Shown here piece by piece: positions 37,230-45,272 of a stretch of 64,000 nt of DNA (within the stretch, counting starts at the first letter, position 1; every line of letters starts with the position of its first letter). The DNA is from Enterococcus crotali (GTDB lineage Bacteria > Bacillota > Bacilli > Lactobacillales > Enterococcaceae). The stretch covers positions 342,817 through 406,816 of the forward strand of contig NZ_AYPQ01000001.1 in assembly GCF_000633635.1 (NCBI RefSeq). The letters run 5' to 3'. The notes under the pieces were generated by a model that was not told the origin of the DNA, ran no database searches, and saw only the letters and a list, made by a program, of their open reading frames with translations. The translations under genes and the position numbers were made by a program.

Positions 37230-37874
37230 TATTTTTGCAGGAATGATCATTGGAGCAGAAAGACAATGGCGAAAAAAGTTAGCTGGTATGAGAACGATGA
37301 CTTTAGTCACATTTGGTGCCTGTCAATTTGTTTCATTGTCTACTTTGATTCAAGACGATAGCAGTCCAACACGAATAGCAGCGCAAGTAGTTAGCGGAAT
37401 CGGTTTCCTTGCTGGAGGCGTGATTTTAAGAGAAGGATTTAGTGTTACAGGTATTAATACGGCAGCAACCTTATGGTGTTCAGCAGCGATTGGCAGTATG
37501 ATTGGAGCGGGATTTGTGCTTGAAGGAGTAGTGTGTGCAGTCATTCTAATGTTAGTTAATATTTTGCTAAGGAATCTATCTTTCAAAATAGATGACTACA
37601 CTGTTCAAAGAGCGGAACAAACAGAATCGATCCATTATCTTTCCGTGATTGCAAGTAATACTAGTGAGGTCATGCTTAGAACTGAGATCATTCAGTTGTT
37701 AGATAAATATTGTTTAACCTTTACCAAGTTTTCCTGTACAGATTTAGCAGGGAAAAAGTACGATTATTTCTAGAAATCGAAGCGACAAGAAATGGCACAC
37801 TTGCGGTAAATACGCTCACTTCAGAATTATCTCAGCTATCAGAAGTCATTGAGATCAATCAAATGAATAATTAA
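37202..37874 (+). pseudogene. mgtC: MgtC/SapB family membrane protein, two frameshifts
   Basis: AAAGGGGA precedes ATG 37202, but the frame works only if T5 (37206-37210) is T6: MHFLISIIASIFAGMIIGAERQ (shown in parts). A second break at 37752-37756 (A5 should be A6) restores GKKVRLFLEIEATRNG and a stop at 37874; 224 residues, normal. Membrane helices ~1-130 include the family marks GAERQWRKKLAGMRT and GIGFLAGGVILREG; the C-terminus is an ACT-like domain. MgtC is needed for growth at low Mg2+. It is under the M-box with mgtA. Confidence 0.88.
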
Positions 37875-37903
37875 AAGAATGGAGGAATCAACATGGTAAA
37901 ACA

Positions 37904-38374
37904 GTGATGGTAAAAATCGTAAATTGGAACAGTAAAGAATATTGGACAGGAATAGATTTGAGAAATAAGTTGCTAAAAACATCTGCAGGTAAAGAGTGGA
38001 TCAAGGATTTACCTTTAAACGAAAAAAGTGATATTCACATGGTTGCGCTGATCGATGGAAAGGTTGTGGGAACCTTGCTTCTTTCAAGAAAGAGTCAAAC
38101 AATCGCTCAAATCAAGCAGGTCGCTATTCATGAAAACTATCAAGGATTTGGTCTGGGAAAACAATTACTTGAATTTGCTGAAAAAGTAGCAGAGCTTATG
38201 TATTTTCAATCTGTCTTTTTAACCGGACGTGAGCAAGCTTGGGGATTTTATGATCATTTTGGTTACCAAAGCATTGGTTATGCTTATTCAGAAGGACAAG
38301 TGAGTTTAAAAAAATTTGAAAAAAACTTTGCGCTAAAAAAAGTACAGGTAGGCGTGGAATTATCAAACATATAA
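37904..38374 (+). CDS. GNAT-family acetyltransferase (start displaced by an indel)
   Basis: As written the frame starts at GTG 37904/ATG 37907, too far from GGAGG at 37881. ATG 37893 has correct spacing but stops after 4 codons (MVKQ); one more A in AAAA (37898-37901) gives MVKTVMVKIVNWN and 160 residues. GNAT fold: MVALIDGKVVGTLLL, acetyl-CoA loop QVAIHENYQGFGLGKQLLEF, C-terminal REQAWGFYDHFGYQ. Substrate unknown. It sits between mgtC and mgtA in the same transcription unit. Confidence 0.8.
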   Translation: MMVKIVNWNSKEYWTGIDLRNKLLKTSAGKEWIKDLPLNEKSDIHMVALIDGKVVGTLLLSRKSQTIAQIKQVAIHENYQGFGLGKQLLEFAEKVAELMYFQSVFLTGREQAWGFYDHFGYQSIGYAYSEGQVSLKKFEKNFALKKVQVGVELSNI

Positions 38375-38395
38375 TGCTAAAGGAGATGGAAACAA

Positions 38396-38512
38396 ATGGA
38401 TGACAGTAGCCAGTTAAAGAAGGACCAATGTAAAAAGAAATTTGTTGTTGCGGAAGTTGAGTCTATTATTGTCTATTTGTTTCTAAGACAATCAAATCTG
38501 GAACTCCGATAA
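38396..38512 (+). CDS. Candidate 38-codon leader ORF before mgtA
   Basis: ATG 38396 has AAAGGAG 10 nt upstream and opens MDDSSQLKKDQCKKKF, ending SNLELR. It overlaps a nested RNA hairpin. Unknown; could be a leader peptide coupled to mgtA folding. Translation unproven. Confidence 0.35.
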   Translation: MDDSSQLKKDQCKKKFVVAEVESIIVYLFLRQSNLELR

Positions 38513-38535
38513 TAGCTTCTCTTTTCCATTGGTCC
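38422..38535 (+). other. Nested RNA hairpins in the mgtA leader
   Basis: GGACCAATG (38422-38430) pairs with CATTGGTCC (38527-38535); inside, CTATTAT (38463-38469) pairs with ATAATAG (38509-38515); innermost ATTGTCT (38468-38474) pairs with AGACAAT (38486-38492). All arms are perfect; the last two share two bases so compete at the junction. No T-run. A second control point between GNAT and mgtA is likely. Confidence 0.55.
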
Positions 38536-38623
38536 ATTTCTAAAGGAAGACAACAATTTGAAATTTGAAATCACATATATTTGTTATTTCAGTGATCAGA
38601 GTTTTAGAAAGAAGGAGAAACAA

Positions 38624-41284
38624 ATGGAGAAAAGAGTAATAGTAACTAAAAATGGTAACCAGACTTATGAGTATTTTGCAAGGAACTCAATAGAGAATAT
38701 TCTAGCTTATTTTAACTCTGCAAAAGGTGGGTTAACTCAGCAGCAAGCTGTTCTTGCTAGAGAAAAATATGGAGAGAACATCATTTCACACGGTAAAAAA
38801 ACACCGCTATTCGTTGAAATCATCAAAGCTTATTTTACCCCGTTTACGATTGTGTTGCTTACGCTAGCAGTCATTTCATTTATTACTGATTATGTGATTG
38901 CAGCACCTGCTGATCGTGATCTTGTTGGTGTTTTGATTATATTAGCAATGGTCTTGATCAGTGGGACAATGACCTTGATTCAATCGGTCAAATCGAATCA
39001 AGCAGCAGAAAAATTGAATAATTTGGTAAAAGTTACAGCGACTGTTGTCCGGAGAAAGAAGCCAGTAGAGCTTCCAATAGAAGAAATTGTTTGCGGAGAT
39101 ATCATAAAATTATCAGCTGGGGATATGATTCCGGCAGACATACGGCTAATCAAAACCAAAGATTTATTTGTTGCCCAATCTGCTATGACTGGTGAAAGTT
39201 ATCCAGTAGAAAAGAGAGCAGATTATCAATTAAAGGCGAACAGTGTTGAAACGGAATATGAAAATGTTGTCTTCATGGGTAGCAATGTTATCAGTGGTAG
39301 TGCAGAAGGGATCGTAGTTTCAGTAGGAGATGGAACACTTTTTGGTAAAGTAGCACAAGACGTTTCTGACAAGAATCCCCAAACCAATTTTGAAGTGGGG
39401 ATCAGTAAAACGTCATGGTTGTTGATTCGTTTTATGTTAGTAATGGCACCTGCAGTATTTTTGATTAATGGTTTAACAAAAGGAGATTGGTTTGAAGCTT
39501 TTCTTTTTGGTTTATCTGTCGCAGTTGGTTTAACGCCGGAAATGTTGCCGATGATCGTCACGACTAATCTTGTAAAAGGTGCTTCAAGCATGGCGAAAAA
39601 AGGAACTATCATTAAAAACTTGAATGCAATTCAAAATTTTGGTGCAATCGATATTTTGTGTACAGATAAAACAGGTACACTAACCCAAGACAAAATTATC
39701 TTAGAATATCATTTAGACTGTAATGGAAAAGAAGATAGTCGTGTATTGCGTCATGCTTTTTTCAATAGTTATTACCAAACTGGGTTGAAAAATTTAATGG
39801 ATGTTGCCATCATTGATGCAGCAAAATCGGAGCTAGCGATCGATCCTTCTGATTATCGAAAAGTAGATGAAATTCCATTTGATTTTAAACGTCGTCGAAT
39901 GAGTGTAGTAATCGAAGATGGCTCTGGAAAAACGCAAATGATCACTAAAGGCGCTGTAGAGGAAATGTTAGAAATTTCAAGCTTCGTTGATTATCAAGGA
40001 GCAGTCATTCCATTAACTGAAGAGCTGAAAAATAAACTTTTAAAAACAGTTGAAGCATTAAATGAAGATGGCTTACGCGTATTGGCGGTTTCTCAAAAAA
40101 CAAATCCCGCAACAATTGATGAATTCTCTGTTTCGGATGAAAATGAAATGGTTTTGATCGGCTATCTTGCCTTTCTTGATCCGCCAAAAGAAACGACGAA
40201 AGCAGCTTTAGAAACACTAAAAAATCATGGAGTCGGCGTTAAAGTGTTAACAGGTGATAATGCCTTAGTGACAAAATCAGTGTGTAAACAAGTGGGATTG
40301 GCTAATGAGGAGTTGATTACTGGAAACCACATCGCACGAATGGACGATTTTGAATTAGAAAGAGTTGCAGAGAAGTACAACATTTTTGTAAAATTAACAC
40401 CACGACAAAAAACTAGAATCGTTCAGATATTAAGGAAAGCGGGACATACGGTTGGTTTCATGGGTGATGGCATCAATGACGCGCCAGCGATGAAAGAAGC
40501 GGATGTGGGTATTTCAGTTGATACGGCTGTAGATATTGCAAAAGAATCAGCAGATGTCATTTTACTTGAAAAAGATTTGATGGTACTTGAACGTGGCTTA
40601 TTAGCAGGGAGGACAACGTTTGGTAATATCATGAAATATGTCAAAATGACAGCGAGCTCTAATTTTGGCAATATGTTTTCTGTCGTTATTGCTAGTATCT
40701 TTTTGCCATTTTTACCAATGCTACCGCTACAATTGCTATTTTTGAATTTGATTTATGATATTTCTTGTATGTCGATTCCTTGGGACCATGTTGATAATGA
40801 ATATTTGGAACACCCTAAGAAGTGGGATGCGTCAAAAATCGGTTCATTCATGACCTGGTTAGGGCCTACTAGCTCAATTTTTGATATTACGACGTATTTA
40901 TTGATGTATTTTATTATCTGTCCTCAATTGGTTGGCGGCAACTATCATGACTTAGCTCCAGCTCAACAAGCGACGTTTATCGCGATTTTTCATGCTGGTT
41001 GGTTTGTTGAATCACTTTGGTCACAAACCTTGGTCATTCATACATTACGGACGCCAAAAGTGCCATTTTTACAAAGTCGTGCATCTTTTATTTTAACGAC
41101 GATTACTTCCTTGGGAATTGCAGTCGGAACGATTTTACCCTTTACAGGATTTGGACAAAGTTTAGGCTTAGCTGAATTACCATTAAACTATTTTGCTTGG
41201 TTAGCTTTAACGATTGTTAGTTACTTGTTGTTGGTTATGATCGTTAAAAAAATCTACGTGAATCGATTTGGTGAATTGCTGTAA
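38624..41284 (+). CDS. mgtA: Magnesium-translocating P-type ATPase
   Basis: 886 residues from ATG 38624 (AAGGAG upstream); an in-frame TTG at 38558 also has AAAGGAA and would add 22 residues. P3B ATPase: actuator AMTGESYPVEK, phosphorylation CTDKTGTLTQD, KVLTGDN, GDGINDAPAMKEADVGIS, and a C-terminal four-helix membrane block including NLIYDISCMSIPWD. Imports Mg2+. Third gene of the M-box locus. Confidence 0.95.
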   Translation: MEKRVIVTKNGNQTYEYFARNSIENILAYFNSAKGGLTQQQAVLAREKYGENIISHGKKTPLFVEIIKAYFTPFTIVLLTLAVISFITDYVIAAPADRDLVGVLIILAMVLISGTMTLIQSVKSNQAAEKLNNLVKVTATVVRRKKPVELPIEEIVCGDIIKLSAGDMIPADIRLIKTKDLFVAQSAMTGESYPVEKRADYQLKANSVETEYENVVFMGSNVISGSAEGIVVSVGDGTLFGKVAQDVSDKNPQTNFEVGISKTSWLLIRFMLVMAPAVFLINGLTKGDWFEAFLFGLSVAVGLTPEMLPMIVTTNLVKGASSMAKKGTIIKNLNAIQNFGAIDILCTDKTGTLTQDKIILEYHLDCNGKEDSRVLRHAFFNSYYQTGLKNLMDVAIIDAAKSELAIDPSDYRKVDEIPFDFKRRRMSVVIEDGSGKTQMITKGAVEEMLEISSFVDYQGAVIPLTEELKNKLLKTVEALNEDGLRVLAVSQKTNPATIDEFSVSDENEMVLIGYLAFLDPPKETTKAALETLKNHGVGVKVLTGDNALVTKSVCKQVGLANEELITGNHIARMDDFELERVAEKYNIFVKLTPRQKTRIVQILRKAGHTVGFMGDGINDAPAMKEADVGISVDTAVDIAKESADVILLEKDLMVLERGLLAGRTTFGNIMKYVKMTASSNFGNMFSVVIASIFLPFLPMLPLQLLFLNLIYDISCMSIPWDHVDNEYLEHPKKWDASKIGSFMTWLGPTSSIFDITTYLLMYFIICPQLVGGNYHDLAPAQQATFIAIFHAGWFVESLWSQTLVIHTLRTPKVPFLQSRASFILTTITSLGIAVGTILPFTGFGQSLGLAELPLNYFAWLALTIVSYLLLVMIVKKIYVNRFGELL

Positions 41285-41324
41285 AAAAATATCTCCCAAA
41301 CTTGTTAGATTAGGAGCGAAACAA

Positions 41325-41374
41325 AAGCAGAGCAAAACATTCTTTACTGAGTGCGTTGTCTTTGCTTTTTTTTG
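41325..41374 (+). terminator. Terminator after mgtA
   Basis: AAAAGCAGAGCAA imperfectly pairs with TTGTCTTTGCTTTT, followed by TTTT. Confidence 0.6.
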
Positions 41375-41461
41375 TTCACCTTCATATGTTTTTTTATAGA
41401 AAAGCTTGTATAATTGAATTAGTAAAAAAAACTTAAAAAGTCGATTGAGGATTGAGCATAC

Positions 41462-42193
41462 ATGAGTATTTTTATTTTAGAGGATGATATTATTCAAGCG
41501 CAAGCTTTAAAAAGGTTAGTAGAAGAAATTTGTCAGAGAAAGAATATCGATATTGAAACGATTCATGTCACCAATAAAGGAGAACAACTTATTGAGCAGA
41601 TTTCTAAGTCATTGACGCAAAACCTTTATTTTCTTGATATTGAAATCAAAAAATCTACATATAGTGGATTTGAGGTTGCTAAAAAAATTCGTACGATTGA
41701 TGATACGGGTTTAATTGTTTTTATAACAACGCACTCAGAATTTGCACCGATATCTTACCAATATATGGTGTCAGCCTTAACATTTATAGAAAAAATGACT
41801 GAACCTGAAAAATTAAAAATAGAAATTGAAAAGTGCTTGATTAAATATCAGCAGTTGAATCAAAAACAAGAAATTAGTGAGTATTTACTTATTAATAATA
41901 GTCATTCAACAATCAAAGTACCTATTTCAGATTTTTATTATGTGATGACAACTGAGGCACATCGTTTAGCGCTTTTTACGCAAAATCGCTCCTTACGTTT
42001 TTATGGTGAATTAAAAGAAGTTGAACAGAAAAAGAACCAATTTATCCGCTGTCACCAATCATATGTGGTTAATTTGGATAAAATTTGTGAAATCGATCAT
42101 ACTAATCGCGAGTTGATTTTATCGAATGAGATGAAAATTCCGGTGTCAAGACGACTGTTGAAATCAGTGACTGATCGTTGGATAGAAAGATAG
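41462..42193 (+). CDS. LytTR-type response regulator (AgrA-like)
   Basis: 243 residues. Receiver domain: acidic pair FILEDDI, phospho-acceptor Asp in LYFLDIEIKK, ITTHSEFAP, EKMTEPEKLK. The C-terminal LytTR DNA-binding domain (~140-243): VPISDFYYVMTTEAH, RLALFTQNRSLRFYG, FIRCHQSYVVNLDKI, VSRRLLKSV. Organisation is that of AgrA/FsrA. Directly followed by its kinase gene. Confidence 0.92.
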   Translation: MSIFILEDDIIQAQALKRLVEEICQRKNIDIETIHVTNKGEQLIEQISKSLTQNLYFLDIEIKKSTYSGFEVAKKIRTIDDTGLIVFITTHSEFAPISYQYMVSALTFIEKMTEPEKLKIEIEKCLIKYQQLNQKQEISEYLLINNSHSTIKVPISDFYYVMTTEAHRLALFTQNRSLRFYGELKEVEQKKNQFIRCHQSYVVNLDKICEIDHTNRELILSNEMKIPVSRRLLKSVTDRWIER

Positions 42194-42220
42194 AAAGTAT
42201 TTTTTTAGGAGGGTTGGTCA

Positions 42221-43552
42221 GTGCATATGGGAATAGTTACTCTATGTACAAGTTTAGTCATTGGATTTGTTTATTTCATCTTTTATTTGGAGTTGATAAA
42301 TAGTAAAGTGACCTGGATTAGACTTGGCATAAGCAATGCTGTTTTAACAATTATGACAGGATATTTTAATAGTAGTGGGTACAATATTTATTCTGTTTTT
42401 ACTATTTTTCTGTTGTTATTTTATTTAGGTTTAAGGCAAAAGCAGCATAAATTATCAATCGTGGAAAATATTTATTTTTCTGGATTAACGGTTTTTTTGA
42501 TTACATTTTTGCAAAGCGAGCTGAATAAAATTCTTAGTTGGCTTTTGATCCACTCGTCTTTTCCGATCTATTTATCAACCTTTATTGTATTGCCTTTAGT
42601 TGTTGCATTAATAATGTTGGGTTTATTAATGATTCTACGAAGAAAAATCAGCCAAGTATTTGCGTATTTAGTTGAAAGTCCAATGCTCTATGTCAGTATC
42701 CTATTCATATTAATTTGCAATTTCTTTCTTTTTACAGCTTTTAATCCAGAATCATTTTCTTATCAGCATTATTTTTGGCAGTTTGAATTATTTGCATATC
42801 CAATGTTATTTTTTGCTTTTGGACTGGCCCTTTTTTTCTTTTATTATAGTTTTAAACTGACAAATAAGAAACAATTAGCCAAGCAAAAAGAATCAGAATA
42901 TTATGAAATGAAACAATATACAGAGAAACTAGAAATATTACATGAGGAATTGGCCACTTTTCGACATGATTATCTAAATTTGCTTCTTTCTTTAGATGAA
43001 GGTATTCGATCTAAAGACTTAGATCTCATTCAGCAAGTTTATAATGAAGTCATTAAACCAACTTCCAAAATCATTTCTAACAAAGAGCTTGAGCTGACTA
43101 AATTAACTAAAATAAAAATTGTTGAAATCAAAAGTGTGCTAAGTGTAAAAGTTATCGATGCTTGTCAACGAGAGTTAAATGTTACTGTTGATATACCAAG
43201 CGATATCACGGCAATTTATATGGATGTGGTTGATTTTATTCGAGCTATATCTATCGTGATCGATAATGCAATTGAAGAGGCTGTTACATCCAACAAAAAA
43301 ATAGTAGTGATTGCTTTTTTTGAAGTGGAGAATGATTTATTTTTTGTAGTAAAGAATAGTTGTTCTGAAAATAAAATATCCGTTGACAAAATGTTTCAAA
43401 AATCTGTATCGACTAAAGCAAATCAGCAAAAGCAAAGAGGCTATGGCTTGTTTTCTTTGGAGCAAATCGTTAATCATTCAGCAAATCTAATGTTAGAAAC
43501 AATCATAGAACAGGAGTATTTTGTTCAAATTTTAAAAATCGACAAGTCTTAA
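42221..43552 (+). CDS. GHKL sensor histidine kinase (AgrC-like)
   Basis: 443 residues; GTG 42221 has AGGAGGG at 8 bp, ATG 42227 is less well spaced. Six or seven membrane helices fill residues 1-210, then a coiled linker, the phospho-His in ATFRHDYLNLLLSL, and a GHKL ATPase end (VIDNAIEEAV N-box, QQKQRGYGLFSLEQIV G-box). This is the AgrC/FsrC architecture of peptide-pheromone receptors, but no AgrB/AgrD-like genes are visible nearby. Confidence 0.9.
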   Translation: MHMGIVTLCTSLVIGFVYFIFYLELINSKVTWIRLGISNAVLTIMTGYFNSSGYNIYSVFTIFLLLFYLGLRQKQHKLSIVENIYFSGLTVFLITFLQSELNKILSWLLIHSSFPIYLSTFIVLPLVVALIMLGLLMILRRKISQVFAYLVESPMLYVSILFILICNFFLFTAFNPESFSYQHYFWQFELFAYPMLFFAFGLALFFFYYSFKLTNKKQLAKQKESEYYEMKQYTEKLEILHEELATFRHDYLNLLLSLDEGIRSKDLDLIQQVYNEVIKPTSKIISNKELELTKLTKIKIVEIKSVLSVKVIDACQRELNVTVDIPSDITAIYMDVVDFIRAISIVIDNAIEEAVTSNKKIVVIAFFEVENDLFFVVKNSCSENKISVDKMFQKSVSTKANQQKQRGYGLFSLEQIVNHSANLMLETIIEQEYFVQILKIDKS

Positions 43553-43598
43553 TGTTAGCCAGTCATGAATGAAATTGTACCACTTGCGAACAGTCCCA

Positions 43599-43626
43599 TT
43601 ACAGAGTAGCTGAGACGATGTATACT
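43599..43626 (+). promoter_or_regulatory. Candidate promoter of the YhfC-type gene
   Basis: TTACAG, 16-bp spacer, TATACT, 36 bp before the start. Confidence 0.4.
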
Positions 43627-43661
43627 TACCTTGAAGTAACATATGAGAAGAGGTGAGGAAC

Positions 43662-44333
43662 TTGTTTAGTGCATTGATAGCCTTAAGTGTAGGTGGTATT
43701 TTTCCACTGGCTGTTTTTATCTACTGTTTAGTCAAAAAGAAGGATTTGAAAGCGTTCCTTTTAGGTAGCTTGACATTCATTATTTTTCAAGTAATGCTGA
43801 GAATTCCGTTATTGCAACTTTTATCAAAAAATAGTATTGAATTTAATCTATTTCAATCGTTGCATCCCATTCTTTACATACTCTTTTTGGCTATTACTGC
43901 TGGGATTTTTGAAGAAGTAGGTAGATATTTGATTATGAAGTATTGCTTGAAAAAGAAGGATTCTTTTCAAACAGCAATATTTTTTGGATTAGGTCATGGG
44001 GGAATTGAAGCGTTTTTATTTCTAGGGATGAACGCAATAATCTATTTCTTTACTACCAGTTCAGATATTATGAATGGTGACTTTTTATGGGGAAGTCTGG
44101 AAAGAATCATCGCGATAATCCTTCATGTAGAATTATCGATTATTGTAATGAAGAGTGTAAAAGAGCACAATAATAAGTATCTGTGGTTGGCGATAATTTT
44201 ACACGGAATGATTGATTCAATAATTACAATCGTGCAATTCTTTGGGGGACAATCACTTATTTTGACGGAGAGCATTTTTGGAGTTAGTGTAGTTTGTTTA
44301 GGTTTTTATAGTATGAAATTAAAAAAAGAGTAG
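43662..44333 (+). CDS. YhfC-type intramembrane protease homologue
   Basis: 223 residues from TTG 43662, well spaced from GAGGTGA; GTG 43653 overlaps that site. About seven membrane helices. Conserved polar residues of the CPBP/YhfC group: FEEVGRYLIMKY (E-E-x3-R), FFGLGHGGIEAF (His and Glu) and LHGMIDSI (His/Asp). In the family these are prenyl-endopeptidase-like membrane proteases, several tied to bacteriocin or pheromone maturation. It sits with an Agr-like two-component system and a lipoprotein. Confidence 0.75.
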   Translation: MFSALIALSVGGIFPLAVFIYCLVKKKDLKAFLLGSLTFIIFQVMLRIPLLQLLSKNSIEFNLFQSLHPILYILFLAITAGIFEEVGRYLIMKYCLKKKDSFQTAIFFGLGHGGIEAFLFLGMNAIIYFFTTSSDIMNGDFLWGSLERIIAIILHVELSIIVMKSVKEHNNKYLWLAIILHGMIDSIITIVQFFGGQSLILTESIFGVSVVCLGFYSMKLKKE

Positions 44334-44344
44334 AGTGTAACAAA

Positions 44345-44734
44345 ATGAAAAAAGTAATATCATCAATGCTGACTATAGTTATTGGAATCATGGTACTGGC
44401 TGCTTGTGGAGAAAAAGTCGATCAAGAAACAACAAATAAAATGACAGCAAAGGCTGAGGAAATTGTTACATTGATAAATAATGGAAACTATGAAAAAGCG
44501 AGCGATTCTTTTTCTGACCAAATGCAAGGTCAGTTGAATAAAGCCGATTTTGAAAAAGCTGTTGCACCACTTCTTGAAAAATCTGGCGCTTTTGAAAAAT
44601 TTGATAAAAGTACTGTTGAAAAGAAAGATGATTTTTATGTAGTCGTCTTAGTCGCTAAATATGAAAAAGATAAAAGAGTTTTTACGATTTCAATTAACGA
44701 TAAAGAAAAATTAGAAGGTTTTTTCATTAAATAG
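44345..44734 (+). CDS. DUF3887-like lipoprotein
   Basis: 129 residues, 11 bp after the protease gene. Lipobox VLAAC at residues ~17-21. The mature domain (AEEIVTLINNGNYEKASDSF, QLNKADFEKAVAPLL, EKDKRVFTISIN) is a small NTF2-like alpha+beta fold of the DUF3887/DUF4878 sort. Function unknown. It closes the putative operon with the YhfC-type gene. Confidence 0.78.
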   Translation: MKKVISSMLTIVIGIMVLAACGEKVDQETTNKMTAKAEEIVTLINNGNYEKASDSFSDQMQGQLNKADFEKAVAPLLEKSGAFEKFDKSTVEKKDDFYVVVLVAKYEKDKRVFTISINDKEKLEGFFIK

Positions 44735-44763
44735 ACAATGTATAGTTATAGTGGTTTATGGAG

Positions 44764-44802
44764 AAGAAACAATACGTTTTTCGTGTTGTTTCTTTTTTTT
44801 CT
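44764..44802 (+). terminator. Terminator after the lipoprotein gene
   Basis: AGAAACAATACG pairs with CGTGTTGTTTCT, loop TTTTT, eight T. Confidence 0.85.
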
Positions 44803-44867
44803 TTGAATGACAATAATATTTGCGAAAAAATGAATAAGTTGTATGATAAAAATAGATAGGTAAAATT

Positions 44868-44938
44868 GGTCAAAAAAGTGAATGCTTTTCGTTTGACCAA
44901 TATTGACCAAATGAGTATAATTGATTTATAAGGTCAAA
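44868..44938 (+). promoter_or_regulatory. clpB promoter with CtsR heptads
   Basis: TTGACC (44893-44898), 17-bp spacer, TATAAT (44916-44921). TTTGACCAATATTGACC (44892-44908) is a CtsR box read on the complementary strand (consensus RGTCAAANANRGTCAAA, near match) and covers the -35 and spacer. Single GGTCAAA heptads flank it at 44868 and 44932. This is classic class III heat-shock control. Confidence 0.8.
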
Positions 44939-45043
44939 ATTAATCAGACTTTAGACCTTGAAAAAATAGTACAAAAGACCTAATGTCTTTTTGATAGATT
45001 AAGGATACTATTGATATAGTTGAAAGTTATGGGCTACAATTTT

Positions 45044-45253
45044 GAAAAAAGAGAAATGATGATTGAGGTAAAAAGCACCTCATTCATAATTTCCTATTTT
45101 TCTGTCGAAGCCGAGCGAGCCCACTACGCTTTTGATTATCTAGCTACGCGGGCTAGCATCTCGGAAAAAAGATAAATGATGATTGAAGCAAAAAGCACCT
45201 CATTCATAATTTCCTATTTTTCTGTCGAAGCCGAACGAGCCCACTACGCTTTT
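45044..45253 (+). repeat. Duplicated 90-bp segment in the clpB leader
   Basis: 45044-45133 and 45164-45253 are in direct orientation with a period of exactly 120 bp and differ at about five positions. The 30-bp spacer contains CTAGC...GCTAG dyad. The duplication preserves a reading frame (next entries). Period divisible by three argues for coding constraint. Confidence 0.9.
45056..45175 (+). CDS. Candidate micro-ORF A in the clpB leader
   Basis: 39 codons: [20 protein letters not shown] then RAHYAFDYLATRASISEKR. No good ribosome site (only AAAGAGAA upstream). Its TAA (45173-45175) is immediately followed by the ATG of ORF B. Unknown family. Confidence 0.35.
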   Translation: MMIEVKSTSFIISYFSVEAERAHYAFDYLATRASISEKR

Positions 45254-45268
45254 AAATTTAGGAGGTAA
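45176..45268 (+). CDS. Candidate micro-ORF B abutting clpB
   Basis: 30 codons, near-identical to ORF A for the first 26 (E-V to E-A change), ending KFRR. The two Arg codons are the AGGAGG ribosome site of clpB and the stop lies 4 bp before the clpB ATG, so ribosomes finishing here would be placed to start clpB. Confidence 0.35.
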   Translation: MMIEAKSTSFIISYFSVEAERAHYAFKFRR

Positions 45269-45272
45269 TTAT

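Noticed and set aside
43567..43611. 14-codon frame (MNEIVPLANSPITE) between the kinase and protease genes as a pheromone precursor
   Set aside because: No ribosome site, no leader or hydrophobic segment, and it overlaps the likely promoter.
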